Made by a program: the position numbers and the translations under genes. This document shows positions 11,352-19,377 of a stretch of 64,000 nt of DNA, in pieces. Origin of the DNA: Streptomyces spectabilis (GTDB lineage Bacteria; Actinomycetota; Actinomycetes; Streptomycetales; Streptomycetaceae); NCBI RefSeq assembly GCF_008704795.1, contig NZ_CP023690.1:620001-684000 (forward strand). The letters are read 5' to 3'. Under the pieces are notes generated by a model that was not told where the DNA came from, made no database searches, and worked only from the letters and a program-made list of their open reading frames with translations. Each line of letters opens with the position of its first letter. The stretch's first letter is position 1.

Positions 11352-11443
11352 CCTACTCCTGTTCACTGCCCGTCCGGGCGGGCTCGGCCCTACTGGACGA
11401 GGCCGAGCCGAACAGTCGTGGCCGGGCGGGCCGCAGGAGTAGG
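11352..11443. ncRNA. candidate structured RNA or complex terminator
   Basis: CCTACTCCTG (11352-11361) is perfectly complementary to CAGGAGTAGG (11434-11443), closing an ~92-nt region. Inside is a 9-bp perfect hairpin, GGCTCGGCC/GGCCGAGCC (11381-11409), with smaller helices either side (GCCC/GGGC and GGCC/GGCC). An alternative CTGTTC/GAACAG pairing competes with the outer stem. It lies just after the GH35 gene and about 800 bp before the STAS/ANTAR block. It may be an elaborate terminator, a regulatory RNA or an attenuator; the strand is not determined. Confidence 0.4.
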
Positions 11444-11548
11444 ATCCCAGTCATCGAGAGCGTTTCTTGACCGCCTTCCCCTGCCGGTCGCTCTCTCGGT
11501 GAAGAGCACCGGGCTCGGCACCTTCGGGTTCGGGGACAGGCCGACACC

Positions 11549-11704
11549 ATGACGGTGATCACCTCACGACCTCCGCCGCCCCAGCCTGACGTTCCCGCCC
11601 CAGGCCCCGCACGCTCCCGCTTCTCGTTCGAACTTCCTTCCCCGTGGTCAGCGCTGCTCGGCGACGCCCTGGTCGCGCCCGTCGCCGTGACGGGCCGCGG
11701 GTGA
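11549..11704 (+). CDS. possible small ORF or gene remnant (51 aa)
   Basis: A 51-codon frame starts with ATG at 11549. It has a Pro-rich N-terminus and a protein-like FELPSPWSALLGDALVAPV segment, ending in TGA. The ribosome-binding site is weak. It lies in an ~890-bp stretch (11310-12195) otherwise without a clear gene. Short coding-like patches in other frames follow (for example ALERGLTHAITTKRRDVRG near 12081-12140), so the region may be a decayed coding sequence. I do not recognise it. Confidence 0.25.
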   Translation: MTVITSRPPPPQPDVPAPGPARSRFSFELPSPWSALLGDALVAPVAVTGRG

Positions 11705-12195
11705 TGCGCCCGTGGACGCCGAGGCCGTCCTCACCGCCGCTCGCCCGCGCCCGTCGCGACGGCCGCGACGGAGGCCGTGCGCGGCCGCGCGCGCTGCGGT
11801 GCGAGGTCACGCGGGCACCGGTAGGCCGACGGTCGACACCCTGCTGAAACGCCTGCCGACACCGCCGTCGCGCACCCGGCCTCCCGGCCACAGATCGCAG
11901 GCACGTCGTACCCATACCAGCGAGACGGCCCATCCCTGAGCCGTCCCCCTGCCCGGCCCTTGCCCCCGGCCGTGTTCCCCGGAACCGAGGTCAAGGAGTC
12001 CAGATGTCCGGCAGCGCGGTCCCGCAGGCCACCGAGCCCGCGGCGGACGACAGGTCGTCCCGCTCCCCAGAGACGACGACTCAGCGCTGGAGCGCGGGCT
12101 CACCCACGCCATCACCACCAAGCGCCGCGACGTGCGCGGGCCCGCCGTGCCCGACTCCTCCTGCGCCCACCTCACCGCCCCCGAAGGAGACCGTC
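11705..12195. other. intergenic stretch, possible decayed coding sequence
   Basis: No intact gene is supported. An AAGGAG ribosome-binding site 7 nt before ATG at 12004 opens a frame running into the DUF5994 gene. Codon quality in that frame falls off after about 20 codons while another frame becomes protein-like, as expected of a frameshifted remnant. The DUF5994 start is instead placed at 12196. Confidence 0.25.
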
Positions 12196-12588
12196 ATGAC
12201 CGCGCCCCTCACCAGCCCCCGCCCCCACTCCCTCACCAGGCTGCGCCTGGCTCCCGCCGGTGGCGGTCCCCGCAGCATCGACGGCGTCTGGTGGCCCCAC
12301 ACCGACGACCTGGTCACCGAGCTTCCCCAGCTGCTGCGCGCGCTGCCGCACACCTGGGCCCGGATCGTCCACGTCACCGTGCGCAGCGCCACCTGGTCCG
12401 CTTTTCCCGGCCGGATGCTCTGCGCGGGCCACGTGCTCCATCTGCACGGCAGCACCGCCGTACACGCCCCTGCCACGGTCTGTCTGCTCGCGCCCGGCGC
12501 CGGGCGATGGGACCTGCTGGTCGTACCCCATCTGGCCGACGATGCGGAAGGGCCGCGGCTGATGGCCGCCGCCTTCACGGAAGAGTGA
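12196..12588 (+). CDS. DUF5994 family protein
   Basis: This 130-residue cytoplasmic protein has the DUF5994 layout: an RLRLAP strand, GVWWPHTDDLVTELPQLL (residues ~32-49), an IVHVTVRSATW core and a C-terminal GRWDLLVVPHLAD segment ending in RLMAAA. No biochemical function is known for the family. AAGGAG sits 6 nt before ATG at 12196. It is next to STAS and GAF-ANTAR genes, and a paralogue lies at 18147-18632; the two flank the regulatory block, suggesting a shared stress or signalling role (inference). Confidence 0.75.
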   Translation: MTAPLTSPRPHSLTRLRLAPAGGGPRSIDGVWWPHTDDLVTELPQLLRALPHTWARIVHVTVRSATWSAFPGRMLCAGHVLHLHGSTAVHAPATVCLLAPGAGRWDLLVVPHLADDAEGPRLMAAAFTEE

Positions 12589-12730
12589 AGACTGCGCCGA
12601 TACGGCCCCGCGCGCCCAGTACGCTCGCCACACGGTCGCCCCAGACCCGGCCCTCTCCGTGGAAGCCGTCCAGCGCAACAGAGGCTCTGCGCAACACGAA
12701 GCACCACCCTGCCTTCAGGAGATGGCGCGG

Positions 12731-13162
12731 ATGCGCCCCAAACCCAACCTGCCGGAGTCGTCCGGCCAGCCCTCTCTTCCCCTTCTGTTCGACGACTGCC
12801 GTCTGGTCCGCGCCCACGGCGAGCTGGACCTGACCACCGTCGCGCCGCTGACACGTGACCTGCGCCTGGCCCGCGCCGGCGCCGGACGGCTCTGCCTCAT
12901 CGTGGATCTCAGCGACGTGACCTTCATGGACGGAAGCGTCCTGGGGCCGCTGAACGAGGCCTGGGCCGACTGCCGGGTGCGGCACGGCTGGATCCGGCTC
13001 GTGTACACGGGTTCGGCGACCCGCCTCGTCTTCCGGGCCTGTGGGCTCATCGACCGGTTCCCCGGGTACGCGAGCGCCCAGGACGCCTGGCAGGGTACGC
13101 CCGTCCACCCAGGTCCGAGCTGCCGAGCCGGTCGGGACGGTGAGCGGAGCGGAGACCGGTGA
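12731..13162 (+). CDS. STAS-domain protein, first gene of a coupled STAS/ANTAR operon
   Basis: This ~143-residue STAS domain has AHGELDLTTVAPLTRDL, then LIVDLSDVTFMDGSVLGPL. The phospho-acceptor loop reads DGSVLG rather than DSSGL, but the Ser position is kept. CAGGAG fits ATG at 12731 with 9-nt spacing; ATG at 12722 is also in frame. Its TGA overlaps the GTG of the next gene (GTGA), coupling translation to the first GAF-ANTAR protein. A role as an anti-sigma antagonist or partner-switch input is likely. Confidence 0.8.
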   Translation: MRPKPNLPESSGQPSLPLLFDDCRLVRAHGELDLTTVAPLTRDLRLARAGAGRLCLIVDLSDVTFMDGSVLGPLNEAWADCRVRHGWIRLVYTGSATRLVFRACGLIDRFPGYASAQDAWQGTPVHPGPSCRAGRDGERSGDR

Positions 13163-13911
13163 CCAGCGACGGCATGGCCGAAGTGCTGCGGTCCCTCCGG
13201 CCGGGAAGCGGCAGCGATCCCGCGGAGGCCGGCGTGCGGGCACTGGGGGTCGTGGGCGTCGCCGTGTCCGTCTACCCCGAGTCCTCGGCAACCGTGAACG
13301 GCACCCGTACGCCGGAACCACTGTGGTGCTTCCCTCGGCTGAGCCTGCGGTTCGAGGAGTTGCAGTTCACCCTCGGCGAGGGCCCGGGCCCGGACGCCGC
13401 ACACGCCGGAGTGCCCGTACTGGAACCGGTCCTGGACCGCGTACGCCCCGACCGCTGGCCCGCGCTGCTGCCCGCGGCGCTGCGACTCGGGGTGGGCGGA
13501 GTGGGCTGCTTCCCCCTCAGCCTGGGCGCCGTACGGCTCGGCATGCTGACCCTGCTCTGCGACGGGCAGCGCGCCTTCAGCGACCAGCAGCTCATGGACG
13601 CGAACACGCTGTCCGCCGCCCTGACGGCGGCCCTGCTGAACGGGCACGGCCCGACGAACGGCAACGGCACGCGCGGCGGCGAGGCGGTGTGGCCGCCCGA
13701 CGGGCTGCACCGTGCGGTCGTGCACCAGGCGACCGGCATGATCAGCGTCCAGCTCGGCGTCACCTTGGTGGAAGCGCTGGTGCGGCTGCGTGGGTTCGCC
13801 TTCGGCAGTGAGCGCCCCCTCGGTGACGTAGCGGAGGATGTCGTAGCCCGACGGCTGCGATTCGACGACGATGGAAACGGGCCTCATTCGCCCGACGGTG
13901 GAGAGGGATGA
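13159..13911 (+). CDS. GAF-ANTAR domain regulator 1
   Basis: This 250-residue protein has an N-terminal GAF-like sensor domain (about residues 20-165) and a C-terminal ANTAR domain (about 185-235). The ANTAR reads HRAVVHQATGMISVQLGVTLVEALVRLRG, then PLGDVAEDVV. ANTAR domains bind paired hexaloop stem-loops in RNA and prevent transcription termination, so this is a candidate antitermination factor. GTG start at 13159 overlaps the STAS stop, and its own TGA overlaps the next ATG (ATGA), so three regulators are translated as a unit. Confidence 0.82.
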   Translation: MTSDGMAEVLRSLRPGSGSDPAEAGVRALGVVGVAVSVYPESSATVNGTRTPEPLWCFPRLSLRFEELQFTLGEGPGPDAAHAGVPVLEPVLDRVRPDRWPALLPAALRLGVGGVGCFPLSLGAVRLGMLTLLCDGQRAFSDQQLMDANTLSAALTAALLNGHGPTNGNGTRGGEAVWPPDGLHRAVVHQATGMISVQLGVTLVEALVRLRGFAFGSERPLGDVAEDVVARRLRFDDDGNGPHSPDGGEG

Positions 13912-14657
13912 TCGGCATGGCCCGGGAACAGCGTCTCGCGAGGGTGTTCGTCGAGATCGCGGACTCACTCATCGACGACTTCGACGTCCTCGACCTGCTA
14001 CAGCGCCTTTCGACGCGCTGCGTGGAGCTCCTGGACGTCTCCGCCGCGGGCATTCTGCTCGCCGACGCCCAAGGTGAACTCCAGGTCATCGCCGCCTCGG
14101 ACGAGCACACCCGCCTCCTCGAACTGTTCGCCCGGCAGCACGACCAGGGCCCTTGCGTGGAGTGCTTCCGCGTCGGCGCGGCCCGTACGAACATCGACCT
14201 CGGGCGGCCCGAAGCGGCTGCCGCCTGGCCCCGCTTCACGCCACGGGCCCGCGAGACCGGATTCGTGACCACGCACGCCATCCCGCTGCGGCTGCGGGAC
14301 CGGGTGGTGGGCGCCCTGAACCTCTTCCAGACCTCCGTGCACCGCCTGGACGAGGACGAGATCGCGCTCGCCCAGGCGCTCGCCGACGTGGCCACCATCG
14401 CGATTCTGCAGCAGCGCACGCTCGAGCGGTCCCACGTGGAGAACACCCAGCTGAACCACGCGCTCGCCAGCCGGATCCTGGTGGAGCAGGTCAAGGGGGT
14501 GCTCGCCGAGCGCTGGGACACCTCGGTCGACGAGGCGTTCGTCGCGTTCCGCTCGTACGCCCGTTCCCAGCACCTACGCCTGACAGACCTGGCCCGGCGC
14601 ATCGTCGACGGCACGTTCGACACCTCCGTCATACCGGCTCCCGAAACCCACGTGTGA
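13908..14657 (+). CDS. GAF-ANTAR domain regulator 2
   Basis: This 249-residue protein has a GAF domain (about residues 15-165; ASDEHTRLLELFARQHDQGP and AIPLRLRDRVVGALNLF are typical). It is followed by an ANTAR domain from ~185 (ASRILVEQVKGVLAERW... VDEAFVAFRSYARSQ... LTDLARRIVDG). The GAF module probably senses a small ligand or redox state and the ANTAR module binds RNA hairpins. It is coupled by ATGA overlap to regulator 1. Its last 84 bp overlap the convergent desaturase gene. Confidence 0.87.
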   Translation: MIGMAREQRLARVFVEIADSLIDDFDVLDLLQRLSTRCVELLDVSAAGILLADAQGELQVIAASDEHTRLLELFARQHDQGPCVECFRVGAARTNIDLGRPEAAAAWPRFTPRARETGFVTTHAIPLRLRDRVVGALNLFQTSVHRLDEDEIALAQALADVATIAILQQRTLERSHVENTQLNHALASRILVEQVKGVLAERWDTSVDEAFVAFRSYARSQHLRLTDLARRIVDGTFDTSVIPAPETHV

Positions 14658-15734
14658 CGGGAGGGCGTGCCGCAGCACGCGGCCCCACATCGACGCGTAC
14701 TGGCGCCACAGCGGCCCGGTGACGTAGGGCAGTCCGTAGCGGGCGCAGATCTCGCGTACGCGCGGGGCGAGTCGGGCGTAGCGGTTGCTCGGCAGATCGG
14801 GGTAGATGTGGTGCTCGATCTGGTGGCTGAGGTTGCCGGCCAGGACGTGCAGGAGCGGGCCGCCCTCGATGTTCGCGGAGCCCTGGATCTGCCGCTCGTA
14901 CCACTCGCCACGGGTCTCGCCGTCGAGCCGCTCCTCGGTGAAGGTCCGCACGTCGCCGGGGAAGTGGCCGCAGAAGATGACCGTGTGCGCCCAGACGTTG
15001 CGGGCGGTGTTGGCGGTGAGGGTGCCCAGGAGGCAGGGCAGGGCGGAAGGACCCGCGAGGAGCGGGAACAGGACGTAGTCCTTGGCCCCTTGGCGCACCG
15101 CCTTGCGCGCCGTGGCCGACGCGTCGCGGAGGAAGGCGCGCACGCTCTTGCGTCCCTGCGTCACCGCGTCGGCCTCCAGGTCGTACAGGGCGATCCCCCA
15201 CTCGAAGACCGGCGCGAGCAGCGCGGTGTACAGCGGCTGGAGCGCGTGGTGCGGGCGCCAGGGCTGGTCCGGGCTCATGCGCAGGATCGTGTAGCCGAGG
15301 TCGCGGTCGCGGCCGACGACGTTGGTGTACGTGTGGTGCAGATGGTTGTGGGTGCGCTTCCAGGCGTCGGCGGGGCTGACGAAGTCCCACTCCCAGGTGG
15401 TGGAGTGGATCGCCGGGTCGGCCAGCCAGTCCCACTGGCCGTGCAGGATGTTGTGGCCCAGCTCCATGTTCTCCAGCGTCTTGGCGACCGCGAGCAGGGC
15501 GGTGCCCGCGATCCAGGCGGGCGGGAAGAGGGACACGGCGAGGGCGGCCCGGCCGCCGGCCTCACAGCCGCGCTGCACGGCGATCACCGTACGGATGTAC
15601 CGGGCGTCGTCCGCGCCGCGTGCCGCGACGACCTCGGCGCGCAGCCGGTCGAGTTCCCGCCCCAGCTCTTCGGTGCGGTCGGCGTCCGGCGTCGCGGGTG
15701 CGGAACCACCGGGGGCAGCGGCAGTCGTGGGCAT
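14574..15734 (-). CDS. membrane fatty acid desaturase
   Basis: Integral membrane desaturase of 386 residues with three histidine boxes: HNILHG, HNHLHH and QIEHHIY. These bind the di-iron centre of the acyl-lipid/acyl-CoA desaturase family, with hydrophobic segments between them. It introduces a double bond into fatty acyl chains using electrons from a ferredoxin reductase. ATG at 15734 has GGAGA 5 nt upstream; an upstream ATG at 15776 is less likely. The electron-transfer gene lies immediately upstream (72 bp gap). The 3' end overlaps the convergent ANTAR gene by 84 bp. Confidence 0.9.
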   Translation of the reverse strand: MPTTAAAPGGSAPATPDADRTEELGRELDRLRAEVVAARGADDARYIRTVIAVQRGCEAGGRAALAVSLFPPAWIAGTALLAVAKTLENMELGHNILHGQWDWLADPAIHSTTWEWDFVSPADAWKRTHNHLHHTYTNVVGRDRDLGYTILRMSPDQPWRPHHALQPLYTALLAPVFEWGIALYDLEADAVTQGRKSVRAFLRDASATARKAVRQGAKDYVLFPLLAGPSALPCLLGTLTANTARNVWAHTVIFCGHFPGDVRTFTEERLDGETRGEWYERQIQGSANIEGGPLLHVLAGNLSHQIEHHIYPDLPSNRYARLAPRVREICARYGLPYVTGPLWRQYASMWGRVLRHALPSHVGFGSRYDGGVERAVDDAPGQVCQA

Positions 15735-15806
15735 GATGTCTCCATGAGGTGGCATGCGGCCCGGCGGACCGCTCATCGGTCGGATCTCCTCGGGGAACCG
15801 GACGGG

Positions 15807-16949
15807 TCACAGGTCGAGGACGAGGGGGCCTGCGGCCGCGTTGACGCAGGTCTGGATCATCTCGCCTGGACCGCCGTGCACTTGGCCGGTCCGCAGGTCA
15901 CGCACGTTCCCCTCGGCGAGCGGAGCGAGGCAGCCGAAGCAGATGCCTCGGCGGCACCCGTACGGCATCGTCACACCGGCCGTCTCACCGACATCGAGAA
16001 GCGGCACGGAGGGGCCCGCGGCCGCCTCCACGCCACTGCGGCCGAACAGGACCGGCACGCCGACGGCGCCGCTTCCCCGGGGCGGGAGGGGCGCGAGCCG
16101 GAAGCGCTCCAGCCGCAGCCGTTCCCGTACGCCTGCTCCTTCCCAGCTCCTCTCGGCCGCGTCGAGCAGCCCGGAAGGGCCGCACACCCAGGCGTCCCGT
16201 CGGCGCCAGTCCGGGCAGAGCGCCGCGATGCGGTCCGGGGTGAGCCGTCCGTCCGTTCGCGTGTACGTCAGGTGGACGTCCAGCCACGGCGTCCGGGCTT
16301 CCATGACGGCGAGTTCGGCCCGGAAGAGGCACTCCTCCGGGCGCGGCGCGCTGTGCAGGAGCAGGGTGGGAGGTACGGGGCCGGGGTGTCCGGCCAGGGT
16401 GCGCAGCATGCCCATGACGGGGGTGATGCCGCTGCCCGCCGTCACGAACAGCAGCCGGTCGGGCAGCGGCCGGGGCAGCACGAACTCGCCCTGTGCCGGG
16501 CCGAGTCGGAGCACGGTGCCGGGCCTGGTGCGGTGGACCAGGTGCGGGGACACCCGGCCGCCCCGCAGCGCCTTCACCGTGATGGTCGGCGCGTCGGCGG
16601 CCGATGAGGTGATCGAGTACGTACGCCAGTGCCGCACGCCGTCGATCTCGACGCCGACCGGCAGGTACTGACCGGCCCGGTGCCCGTGCCAGCCCCGGCC
16701 CGGCCGGATCACCAGCGTGGCCGCCGCGGGGCCTTCCGGGAGCACGGCGGTGACCCGGCCCGCGGGGTGCCGTGCCGACCACAGCGGATCGAGCAGGCCG
16801 AGGTAGTCGTCCGGCGAGAGCGGGCTGGTCAGCCAGGACACGGCCGTCATGGCCTGGCGTGCGGATCGCCCGTCGGCCCACGCGGTCGGCCGGGAGGCGA
16901 CGGCGGGCGGCGGGGACGACGGCGGCGACGAGCGAGGGTTCACGGACAC
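15807..16949 (-). CDS. ferredoxin reductase with C-terminal 2Fe-2S domain (desaturase partner)
   Basis: This 380-residue electron-transfer protein has an FAD-binding beta-barrel with HWRTYSITSSA and an NAD(P)-binding domain with FVTAGSGITPVMGML. At the C-terminus is a plant-type ferredoxin domain (PYGCRRGICFGCLAPL, then a final Cys in MIQTCVN). It probably passes electrons from NAD(P)H to the desaturase encoded 72 bp downstream. GTG at 16949 is chosen because GGAGGGG lies 8 nt upstream; the frame stays open further upstream, but that sequence is low-complexity. Confidence 0.9.
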   Translation of the reverse strand: MSVNPRSSPPSSPPPAVASRPTAWADGRSARQAMTAVSWLTSPLSPDDYLGLLDPLWSARHPAGRVTAVLPEGPAAATLVIRPGRGWHGHRAGQYLPVGVEIDGVRHWRTYSITSSAADAPTITVKALRGGRVSPHLVHRTRPGTVLRLGPAQGEFVLPRPLPDRLLFVTAGSGITPVMGMLRTLAGHPGPVPPTLLLHSAPRPEECLFRAELAVMEARTPWLDVHLTYTRTDGRLTPDRIAALCPDWRRRDAWVCGPSGLLDAAERSWEGAGVRERLRLERFRLAPLPPRGSGAVGVPVLFGRSGVEAAAGPSVPLLDVGETAGVTMPYGCRRGICFGCLAPLAEGNVRDLRTGQVHGGPGEMIQTCVNAAAGPLVLDL

Positions 16950-17251
16950 GGGGACACCCCTCCCCTGTGGGTCTGGGCTCCGGCCGGGGCGGCGTCTGGA
17001 CGGTCCGCCCGGCCCCGACGACCCGCCGTCTTCGCCGGGCCGTCGGGCCCGAGCGAAGCACACCGCGCGGCGGACCACACCGTCGCCGGGAGGCTTTGCG
17101 CCATCCGGCACACCGTTCCTGCCAGCGGAGACGCACCGGCGTCCAGGGTGCGGCACGGAGGGCTCGCCGGAGGACGGCCGGATGGCGACGCCGCCCATGT
17201 CCACGGGGGGCGTGAATCATCCGGTCCGGCGGCATCCGAACGAACGGACGC
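16950..17251. other. 302-bp intergenic region, nothing recognised
   Basis: It lies upstream of the ferredoxin reductase and after the stop of the GNAT-like gene. No gene, clear promoter or strong hairpin was seen. Confidence 0.4.
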
Positions 17252-17818
17252 TCACACGTCGAGGAGCAGGATGCGGCACGGGCCGCACAGCGGTCCGCCG
17301 TAGGGGGCGGCCGCGACATCCCGCCAGCCCCAGGACCGCAGCGCAACCAGGGTCCGCGTGTCGGACCGGCGCGCGACCGTGATGCCGGTGACGCCTCCGT
17401 GGTCGGTGAGGAGACGGCGTTGCAGCCGCCGGGCCAGGTTCCAGTCGCGGTCCGGGAACTGCTGCCGCACCCGAGGGCGTACGACGATCTCCCGTATCGC
17501 GAAGAGCCGTGCGCTGAGGGGGAATCCATAGGCACACGCCGTCGTCGCCGCGTTCTCCGCGATCAGCAGGGAGAATCCGGGACGCCGCATGTCGAGGCGC
17601 AGACGCCACAGGAAGGCCCGGCTCAGCTGGCTCCCTTCCCAGGGACCGGTGCCGGAGTTGGCGGCATACAGCGCGCCCAGCTCGGGAAAGTGGTCGGTGA
17701 CCTGGCACCGGGTCAACGGGCGGACCCGCTCCGCTTCCCAGGGAGAGGGCCCCTGCTGCCGCACCCGCGAACGGGGCCGTTCGCGGAGCGGCCGGAGCGC
17801 ATGCTCGGTCATCGTCAT
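17252..17818 (-). CDS. GNAT-like N-acetyltransferase
   Basis: This 188-residue protein contains a GNAT-like core: GFSLLIAENAATTACAYGFP (strands 2-4), FAIREIVVRPRVR, a RRLQRRLL helix and ITVARRSDTRTLVALRSWGW near the C-terminus. The acetyl-CoA loop (Q/RxxGxG/A) is poorly conserved, so catalytic activity is uncertain. ATG at 17818 has only a weak upstream GGG. It is on the same strand as the desaturase pair but 302 bp away. Confidence 0.65.
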   Translation of the reverse strand: MTMTEHALRPLRERPRSRVRQQGPSPWEAERVRPLTRCQVTDHFPELGALYAANSGTGPWEGSQLSRAFLWRLRLDMRRPGFSLLIAENAATTACAYGFPLSARLFAIREIVVRPRVRQQFPDRDWNLARRLQRRLLTDHGGVTGITVARRSDTRTLVALRSWGWRDVAAAPYGGPLCGPCRILLLDV

Positions 17819-18146
17819 GTGACGCACCCTGCCCCGAGCACCGCGGCGGCGGACCCGGCGTCGTCGATCCCCGAGAACGGCACGGGCGCCGGAGCCGATG
17901 CCGGGGAACCCTCGGTTCCCGCACCCTACTCCAGGCCGGGACGGCCGCTGCCGGGCGAAGCCGATCCGTGATCCCGACACGGACGGAGGCCTCGCCCCGG
18001 GCGCGGAGGGCGAGCCGCGGGAACCCGGAGCGCGCGGAGTACCTTGGAATTACCGGGAGTTCACCGGGTGCCGTTCCGTCGGCAACGCTCCCGCCGCACC
18101 ACGACGCCGGGCCGCCACGCGGCCGCCCGGGGACAGGGACCGCGCC
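17819..18146. other. 328-bp divergent intergenic region
   Basis: It separates the GNAT-like gene (minus) from the second DUF5994 gene (plus) and must hold both promoters. TTGGAATTACC near 18044 is locally AT-rich, but no convincing -35/-10 pair was found. Confidence 0.35.
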
Positions 18147-18632
18147 ATGGACGCGCCCACCGCCCGCAACCGGCCCCCGACGCACCCGCGCATCCCCGCC
18201 CCACCGCCGCCCGCCCGGCTCGCCCTGCGCCCGCCCAGCTTCCCGCCCGGACCCGTGTGCGGTGCCTGGTGGCCCCGCTCCGACGACCTGGAAGCCGAAC
18301 TGCCCGGCCTCGCCGAGGCGTTCGCCGACCAGAAGAGCCGGGTGACCCGCATAGCCTCCCACCGCGAAACCTGGTCGACGGCGCCCCGCACCCTGCGCGT
18401 ACCCGGCCACACCGTGCAGGCCGCCTGGCTCGTGTCCGGGTGCGATCCGCACTCGATCCGGCTCTTCTCCCGCAATCTGCGCCGCTGGGACCTTCTGGTC
18501 ATCCCGCCCGACACCGTCGACACCACCGCCGCCCGGCTCATGACCGCCGCGGCCGATCCCACGAACCACCTCACCGCGAGCGCGCTCATGGCGGCGGAGC
18601 GACGACGTCTGCCGGGGAACGACACGCAGTGA
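18147..18632 (+). CDS. DUF5994 family protein (second copy)
   Basis: This 161-residue paralogue of the protein at 12196-12588 shares the GAWWPRSDDLEAELPGL block, VTRIASHRETW, and RRWDLLVIPPDTVD followed by ARLMTAA. A Pro-rich N-terminus and a short charged C-terminal tail differ. The function is unknown. The two copies bracket the STAS/ANTAR/desaturase region, which may mark a conserved gene neighbourhood (inference). Confidence 0.75.
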   Translation: MDAPTARNRPPTHPRIPAPPPPARLALRPPSFPPGPVCGAWWPRSDDLEAELPGLAEAFADQKSRVTRIASHRETWSTAPRTLRVPGHTVQAAWLVSGCDPHSIRLFSRNLRRWDLLVIPPDTVDTTAARLMTAAADPTNHLTASALMAAERRRLPGNDTQ

Positions 18633-18749
18633 ACCGGGCGCGGCCCACCACCTGCCCACCGCCTGGCCGCCATGAGGGAAGATCTTGGTGGGGCCGAAGT
18701 CACGCCCCGTCCAGCGACGTTGACCCAGCGAGAAATCAGGCAGGCAATC

Positions 18750-19187
18750 ATGAACACTCATGCGCAGACCCGGGTTTCGGCCTACGCCGTCGTGGTGGAG
18801 GACGGCCGGATGCTGCTGGCCCGGCTGTCCGACGCCTCACCCGTCTTCGCGCCGGGGCTCTGGCACCTGCCCGGCGGCGGCATCGACCCGGGTGAGCAGC
18901 CCGTGCAGGGGCTCGCGCGTGAGCTGCTCGAGGAGACCGGGCGCGAACTCCTCGACGCCAGGCTGCTGGACGCCCGCTCGTACGCGGTACGGCGTGGGGG
19001 CATCGACTGGCACCTCGTGGGGCTGTTCTACGCCGTCACCCTGAAGCCGGGGGCCGCAACGGTCGCGGAGACCGACGGCTCGACCGACGCCGCGCGCTGG
19101 CTGCCCCTGTCGGAGCTGCACCCCTCCACGCTGTCGCCGGCGGCGGCGGACGCGCTGCGGCTGGCGGACGGCACTGCGGTCCGCTGA
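18750..19187 (+). CDS. Nudix hydrolase
   Basis: This 145-residue protein has a canonical Nudix box, G-x5-E-x7-REL-x-EE-xG (GGIDPGEQPVQGLARELLEE then TG), about residues 48-70. It hydrolyses a nucleoside-diphosphate-linked substrate with Mg2+; the substrate is not predictable. ATG at 18750 leads directly into the first strand (VSAYAVVVEDGRMLLAR). It follows the DUF5994 gene by 117 bp in the same direction. Confidence 0.88.
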   Translation: MNTHAQTRVSAYAVVVEDGRMLLARLSDASPVFAPGLWHLPGGGIDPGEQPVQGLARELLEETGRELLDARLLDARSYAVRRGGIDWHLVGLFYAVTLKPGAATVAETDGSTDAARWLPLSELHPSTLSPAAADALRLADGTAVR

Positions 19188-19377
19188 GCGGAACACTCCC
19201 TTGTCCCCTGTTGCACTCCCGTGAATGCTGTGTGCACCCGCCCCCCGTGCCCGGCGTGTGCGCCCCTTGCCGGTGCGCCGGTCGGCCTCCACCCGGACGG
19301 GTTGCACCGCGTGCACCGTACCGATGACCCAACCACCGCCAGGCAGCATGGGTCTTCCCGGTCACAGGGAGGTTCTC

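Noticed and set aside
9170..11470. 766-codon plus-strand frame inside the GH35 gene
   Set aside because: Arg/Pro/His-rich shadow frame; the GH35 frame has all catalytic motifs.
12004..12195. N-terminal extension of the DUF5994 protein from ATG 12004
   Set aside because: Good ribosome-binding site, but the extension is Ser/Pro/Thr low-complexity with falling codon quality; ATG 12196 has its own AAGGAG and fits the family.
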